Below, piece by piece: positions 5,591-8,983 of a stretch of DNA of 8,983 nt. The position numbers and the translations under genes are program-made. The stretch is from NCBI GenBank assembly GCA_021824055.1, contig JAKALV010000128.1, positions 1 through 8,983 on the forward strand. The letters are read 5' to 3'. This DNA is from Acidobacteriota bacterium (GTDB lineage: Bacteria > Acidobacteriota > Vicinamibacteria > Vicinamibacterales > SCN-69-37). How positions within the stretch are numbered: the first letter of the stretch is position 1; the number at the start of each line of letters is the position of its first letter. The notes beneath the pieces were generated by a model. It was not told where the DNA came from. It worked only from the letters and a program-made list of their open reading frames with translations, and ran no database searches.

Positions 5591-8224
5591 GTGATTGGAA
5601 GATCCATCGGTCCCTACCAGATCCTCGCCGAGCTGGGCAGAGGCGGGATGGGCGAGGTGTATCGGGCAAAGGACACGAAGCTCAATCGCGATGTCGCGAT
5701 CAAGGTGCTGCCGGAATCGTTCGCGCTCGATGCGGATCGCGTCGCGCGGTTCACACGCGAAGCCCAGGTGCTCGCGTCGCTGAATCATCCGAACATCGCC
5801 GCGATCTACGGCATCGAAGAATCAGGCTCGACCCGGGCGCTCGTGATGGAACTGGTTGAGGGGCAGGACCTGTCGGAGATTCTTGCCGGCGGACCTTTAG
5901 GTCCGCGGGCCGGTCTGCCGCTCGCCGACGTGCTGCCGCTCGCGAAACAAATCGCCGACGCGCTCGAAGCCGCGCACGAACAAGGCGTCGTCCACCGCGA
6001 CCTCAAGCCCGCGAACATCAAAGTCCGCGCAGACGGCTCCGTGAAGGTGCTCGACTTCGGGCTCGCGAAGGCGATGGACCGGAACCTGAACCAGGGACCA
6101 CAAGGAAACCCGGGACCCGGAACGTGGGACCCGGGACCCACGATGACATCGCCAGCCATGACACAAATGGGGATGATCATCGGCACGGCCGCCTACATGG
6201 CGCCGGAACAGGCACGCGGCACAGTCGTCGATCGCCGCGCCGACATCTGGGCCTTCGGCCTCGTCGTCTACGAAATGCTGACAGGCCGCCAGTTATTTCC
6301 CGGCGAGACGATCAGCGATGTCATCGCCGCCGTCCTGACGAAGGAGCCGGATCTGTCTGCGGTGCCGGCACGATGGCGCAGGCTCATCACACGTTGTCTC
6401 GAGAAGGATCCGAAGAAGCGCCTGCGTGACATCGGCGACGTGTGGCTGCTGCTCGACGTTGAGAAGACCGCGACCGAGGTCGCAGCCGCGAAGCCTAGCG
6501 GAGCGGTGTGGGCGTGGGCGCTTGGCGCGTTGTTCATCGGCGCCGCGGCGATGTCGACAGTGACGACATTCATGACGCCCGTCGTCGCGACGTCGACCGT
6601 CATGTTCACCGAGCCGCCTCCGGGAGGCGGACGCTTCCACAGCGCGCCACTGGTGTCGCCCGATGGCCGCCGGCTGGCGATGATTGTGGCTGACGCCGCC
6701 GGCACGACGCGCCTGTGGACGCGCGAACTCAGCGAAGCGACGCCGCACGTAATTGATGGCACCAATGGTCTGACGTCGGCGCTGTGGTCGCCTGACAGCG
6801 AACAGATCGCATTCGTGTCGCAAGGGAGCGTTCGCCGCGTCGCTGCGGCCGGCGGCCCGACATCGCTGATCGCGCCGGCGTCGCCCCGCAGCGTTGTGTG
6901 GCTGCCCGACGGCGATCTCCTGCTGGCGATCGATGGGCAGGGTCTCATGCGCGTGGCGGCCACCGGCGGATCGCTGCGGCCGGCCAACGGTTTCGCGACC
7001 GAGACGTTTCGCAACTTACAGTTCGACGATTTGCAGGTATCGGCGGACGGCCGGGTGTTGCTCTACCTCCAGTTCGGCGCCGAGACGGGGATCTATCTGT
7101 CGCGGGCTGACGGATCGGCGCGGCACCTCGTCTATGCCGGCGCGCAATCGAGCCCGACCTTCGTCGGCCCGGATCTGATCGTCCATGAAGACGCGAAGGT
7201 GCTGATGGCCCAGCGGTTCAACGCGAAGGACCTGAGCCTCGTCGCCGAGGCGTTTCCGCTCGGACACGTCAGCAACAGCGACTACGTGGGCAGCACGAGC
7301 GGCGCGATCGCGTTCGTGGCGGGGAGGGCGGACCTGTCGCGGTTGACGTGGTTCACGCGTGACGGAAAAGAGGCCGGCACGATCGGCACCGACGGCGAGT
7401 ACTCGGAGGTTGAGATCTCGCGCGGAGGACGATGGGTGGGATTCTCGCGGAGTGATGAGTCCGGCAACGTCGACCTGTGGCTGCAGCCGTTGTCCGGCGG
7501 AGCGCCCAGCCGCTTCACGACGGATCCCGACATCGATCATCTGTTCACGTTCTCGTTCGACGATCGCCAGGTGGCCTGGGAGGCGCACGCCAAAGGCGCG
7601 CTGAATCTGATGCGGCGTCCGGCCGACGGTTCGACACCGCCGCAGCTGGTTCGCCTCTGGGGCAAGGCCGGCGGGCCCACCGATTGGTCGCCCGATGGCC
7701 GGTTCGTGCTCTACGATTCGCAGGACGGCGCCGATGGATCGAACCTGTGGGCGGCACCGGTTGATGGTGCCGCACCGACACGCCTCACCGTTCAGGGGGC
7801 GAGCATCCAGCAGGCCAAGTTCTCGCCCGATGGCCGCTGGCTGGCGCTTGTGAGTCAATCAACCGGACAGCCGGAGATCTATGTGCAGCGAATCGACGGT
7901 ACGACGCTCGTCGGCGGCCCAGTGCGCGTCTCGGAGAATGGTGGCGTGTCGCCGCTGTGGCGGCGAGATGGCAGCGAGTTGTTCTTCAACAACGCCGGCG
8001 CCGTGATGGCCGTCGAATTCCATGGGGAGCGCGAGCGACCCGCGTCGACGCCGCACCAACTGTTCAAGATCGCGGGCAATGCCACCGGGTCGTTTGGCTT
8101 CCGGCGCTCGTTGGCCGTAATGCCCGACGGCCAGCGTTTTCTCGCGCTCGTTGGAACGACTGACACGACACCGCGTCCGGCCACGGTCCTGCTCAATTGG
8201 CGCGGCGCCGACGGAAAGAAGTAG
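5591..8224 (+). CDS. Complete receptor-like Ser/Thr protein kinase with TolB-like propeller (877 aa, GTG start)
   Basis: Membrane Ser/Thr kinase of the same architecture as its neighbours. Visible motifs: P-loop GRGGMGEV (16-23), VAIK lysine K38, HRDLKPAN with HRD at 135-137, DFG at 155-157 and APEQ at 204-207, so it should be active. The membrane segment lies at about 305-325, and the propeller fills the rest, with SPDG blades at 356-359 and 700-703 among others. Two oddities sit in exposed kinase loops. About six extra residues (near LAGGPLGPRAGLPLADV) are encoded by a palindrome. The activation segment is long, 52 residues from DFG to the Glu of APEQ against 37 in the kinase at 2130, because of a Gly/Pro-rich stretch encoded by GGGACC repeats. 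The GTG start fits the family N-terminus and has a good ribosome-binding site. The C-terminus LLNWRGADGKK resembles that of the first kinase. Its TAG is three bases before another kinase-like ATG. Confidence 0.95.
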   Translation: MIGRSIGPYQILAELGRGGMGEVYRAKDTKLNRDVAIKVLPESFALDADRVARFTREAQVLASLNHPNIAAIYGIEESGSTRALVMELVEGQDLSEILAGGPLGPRAGLPLADVLPLAKQIADALEAAHEQGVVHRDLKPANIKVRADGSVKVLDFGLAKAMDRNLNQGPQGNPGPGTWDPGPTMTSPAMTQMGMIIGTAAYMAPEQARGTVVDRRADIWAFGLVVYEMLTGRQLFPGETISDVIAAVLTKEPDLSAVPARWRRLITRCLEKDPKKRLRDIGDVWLLLDVEKTATEVAAAKPSGAVWAWALGALFIGAAAMSTVTTFMTPVVATSTVMFTEPPPGGGRFHSAPLVSPDGRRLAMIVADAAGTTRLWTRELSEATPHVIDGTNGLTSALWSPDSEQIAFVSQGSVRRVAAAGGPTSLIAPASPRSVVWLPDGDLLLAIDGQGLMRVAATGGSLRPANGFATETFRNLQFDDLQVSADGRVLLYLQFGAETGIYLSRADGSARHLVYAGAQSSPTFVGPDLIVHEDAKVLMAQRFNAKDLSLVAEAFPLGHVSNSDYVGSTSGAIAFVAGRADLSRLTWFTRDGKEAGTIGTDGEYSEVEISRGGRWVGFSRSDESGNVDLWLQPLSGGAPSRFTTDPDIDHLFTFSFDDRQVAWEAHAKGALNLMRRPADGSTPPQLVRLWGKAGGPTDWSPDGRFVLYDSQDGADGSNLWAAPVDGAAPTRLTVQGASIQQAKFSPDGRWLALVSQSTGQPEIYVQRIDGTTLVGGPVRVSENGGVSPLWRRDGSELFFNNAGAVMAVEFHGERERPASTPHQLFKIAGNATGSFGFRRSLAVMPDGQRFLALVGTTDTTPRPATVLLNWRGADGKK
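5885..5910. repeat. Palindrome inside the kinase coding region
   Basis: GCGGACCT (5889-5896) and AGGTCCGC (5899-5906) form a perfect 8-pair inverted repeat around TT. After one mismatch (5888/5907), three more pairs (5885-5887 with 5908-5910) extend it. It encodes roughly AGGPLGPRAG and accounts for most of the extra residues compared with the kinase at 2130, so it looks like a small palindromic unit inserted in frame. Confidence 0.6.
6094..6139 (+). repeat. GGGACC repeats in the activation-loop coding DNA
   Basis: GGGACC occurs at 6094-6099, 6112-6117, 6126-6131 and 6133-6138. The longer word CCCGGGACCC occurs at 6109-6118 and again 21 bases on at 6130-6139. The stretch encodes GPQGNPGPGTWDPGP between DFG and APEQ. 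It keeps the reading frame and leaves the catalytic motifs untouched. The similar word GGGACCCA also occurs before the membrane segment of the kinase at 2130 (near 3078-3085). Confidence 0.65.
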
Positions 8225-8227
8225 CTC

Positions 8228-8310
8228 ATGAGCCTCACCCCCGGCACGCGCCTCGGCCCGTATGAAATCATCACGGCGATCTGCGGGATCGAGGGAATGG
8301 ACGACGGGCC
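8228..8310 (+). pseudogene. Decayed N-terminus of a further kinase gene
   Basis: Three bases after the stop of the third kinase, an ATG opens MSLTPGTRLGPYEIITAI, clearly the N-terminus of another kinase of the 2130 type. The glycine loop that should follow is degraded: CGIEGMDD stands where GAGGMGE is expected, and no kinase homology is seen beyond it. The frame itself meets no stop before the window ends (252 codons), but only because it runs antisense to the two minus-strand genes, so it is not taken as a real protein. The right edge of the remnant is approximate. The tight spacing suggests that a full kinase gene once continued the array here. Confidence 0.75.
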
Positions 8311-8334
8311 TGAAGGAGTGAGCCTCACAACGTC

Positions 8335-8682
8335 CTACGCCACCGCCAGCACGAATTCGACTTTCACGGTCTCGTACGGAAAGACGATGCGGCCATCGTC
8401 GGTGCGGTTGAGCACGCCGGCATTGAGTAATGCGGTGACGTCGCCATGGACGGCTTTGACGTCCCGGTCTGCCCGGCGTGCGGCTTCTCGAATGGAGACC
8501 GGGCCCGCACCGCACAGGGCCCTGAGCAGATCGAGACGCTTCCCCGTCAGGACCTTCCAGAGCAACTCGGGCGAGGCAAAGCTGATGCGCGCGGATTTTT
8601 CAGGTTTGCCGCTTTTCCACACGCGAGCAAAGTCCTGCATCGCCGCGCCAGGCGTTCGGACATCAAGAGTGACGGTTCTCAC
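8335..8682 (-). CDS. Winged-HTH antitoxin / transcriptional regulator paired with the DUF6516-like gene
   Basis: A 115-aa DNA-binding protein, probably the antitoxin and autorepressor of the gene before it. After an N-terminal segment (RTVTLDVRTP... FARVWKSG) comes FASPELLWKVLTGKRLDLLRAL, then a helix-turn-helix SIREAARRADRDVKAVHGDV (63-82), a recognition/wing region LLNAGVLNRTDDGRIVFPY, and a final strand VKVEFVLAVA. This layout matches the HVO_A0114-like wHTH regulators that accompany TumE-family toxins. Translation starts at GTG (8680-8682), inside the end of the upstream gene (20-base overlap), so coupling is likely. The start is supported by the conserved beginning RTVTLDV. The TAG stop lies just beyond the decayed kinase start on the other strand. 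Confidence 0.82.
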   Translation of the reverse strand: MRTVTLDVRTPGAAMQDFARVWKSGKPEKSARISFASPELLWKVLTGKRLDLLRALCGAGPVSIREAARRADRDVKAVHGDVTALLNAGVLNRTDDGRIVFPYETVKVEFVLAVA

Positions 8683-8971
8683 GATTCCACCTCGCTATGT
8701 CTGCCTGAAAGTCGGCGATCAACTTCTCCGGCGTGTCGAATGTGTAGGAACGTTCCCTGGCATTGAAATGCCGGTGGTCGCCCTTGCCCGTTTCATTGTC
8801 GTAGCGAACGACGCACGTGCCGTTGACGACATAAGCGAGCCGATACTTGAACGCGTGGGTCGATCCCGGAACCGACTTCGGGACGCGCCACAGCACCAAC
8901 TCCGCGAACGCGACTTCCGACAAAGCCAGCCTCGTGTGCAGCAGCTCTGTCGCCTTCATGTTGGAGATCAT
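8663..8971 (-). CDS. DUF6516 / TumE-family putative toxin
   Basis: A 102-aa protein of the DUF6516 family, annotated as the toxin of TumE-type toxin-antitoxin systems. The diagnostic core is present: EVAFAELVLWRVPKSVPGS, then FKYRLAYVVNG, then the polar motif YDNETGKGDHRH (57-68), and a C-terminal helix PEKLIADFQADIARW. The molecular activity is not evident from sequence; the Asp/His-rich motif is a reasonable candidate for an active site. Two starts are possible, ATG at 8971 and ATG at 8959 (MKATELL); the second looks more family-like. Neither has a clear Shine-Dalgarno sequence, and the promoter is probably outside the window. It lies upstream of its regulator partner and overlaps it by 20 bases. 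Hand counts of three 60-base lines give about 58% GC, at the low end for this window. Confidence 0.82.
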   Translation of the reverse strand: MISNMKATELLHTRLALSEVAFAELVLWRVPKSVPGSTHAFKYRLAYVVNGTCVVRYDNETGKGDHRHFNARERSYTFDTPEKLIADFQADIARWNRENRHS

Positions 8972-8983
8972 GCCAACAGTCAG

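Larger units (their letters stand above)
5457..5594 (+). pseudogene. Truncated kinase N-terminus forming a 45-codon leader frame upstream of the third kinase
   Basis: The frame opens with ATG and reads MSLTSGTRLGSYEIVSAIG followed by AGG. This is the N-terminus of a kinase of the same type as the gene at 2130 (MALTPGTRLGPYEIV...IGAGG), up to the middle of the glycine loop. Kinase homology stops at about 5522. The remaining codons (PAFAPALRG... to IWP) lie in GC-rich hairpin DNA and resemble no protein I recognise. The frame ends in TGA at 5592-5594, overlapping the GTG start of the next kinase by four bases (GTGA). It is best read as the stump of a kinase gene. Because it keeps a start codon, a near-consensus -10 and a coupled stop, it may still be translated as a leader for the kinase behind it. 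No catalytic residue remains. Confidence 0.75.

Noticed and set aside
8228..8983. Plus-strand frame of 252 codons without a stop, starting at the kinase stump
   Set aside because: Kinase similarity ends after about 27 codons. The rest runs antisense to two genes with clear family matches, so the lack of stops is probably fortuitous.

Overview
The window looks like accessory DNA from a high-GC soil-type bacterium, most likely an Acidobacteriota of the Vicinamibacteria type. This rests on the gene content: tandem receptor-like Ser/Thr kinases of the order kinase / single membrane segment / TolB-like (PD40) beta-propeller, which are strongly expanded in that phylum. The taxonomic placement is inference.

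Layout. At 1-2129 (+) is the C-terminal part of a first kinase-propeller protein, entering from outside the window. A complete second kinase follows at 2130-4844 (+), its ATG touching the previous stop codon (TAG|ATG). A block of five tandem heptamers covers its stop codon. On the opposite strand at 5341-4889 lies a hicB-hicA toxin-antitoxin pair. At 5457-5594 is a 45-codon open frame that begins exactly like a kinase N-terminus but breaks off in the P-loop and runs into GC-rich hairpin DNA. Its TGA overlaps the GTG start of a third, complete kinase (5591-8224, +). Three bases after that kinase's stop, at 8228, a further kinase start appears, decays in the P-loop and is lost. The rest of the window (8971-8335, -) holds a second probable toxin-antitoxin pair: a DUF6516/TumE-like toxin gene overlapping a winged-HTH antitoxin gene.

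How the parts relate. The three kinases read as an array of fused or closely packed receptor kinases, with a cytoplasmic catalytic domain and an extracytoplasmic propeller sensor. The two complete kinases keep the catalytic motifs (VAxK, HRD, DFG, SPEQ/APEQ). The array is interrupted twice. Each interruption has a decayed kinase start beside it and a toxin-antitoxin module on the opposite strand. The sequence also carries several small repeat classes: AAGT-type heptamers after kinase 2, GGGACC repeats inside the activation loop of kinase 3, a palindrome inside its N-lobe/C-lobe linker region, and a hairpin just upstream of its ribosome-binding site. No tRNA, rRNA, CRISPR array, transposase or clear intrinsic terminator was recognised. 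No stretch over 300 bases lacks a gene.
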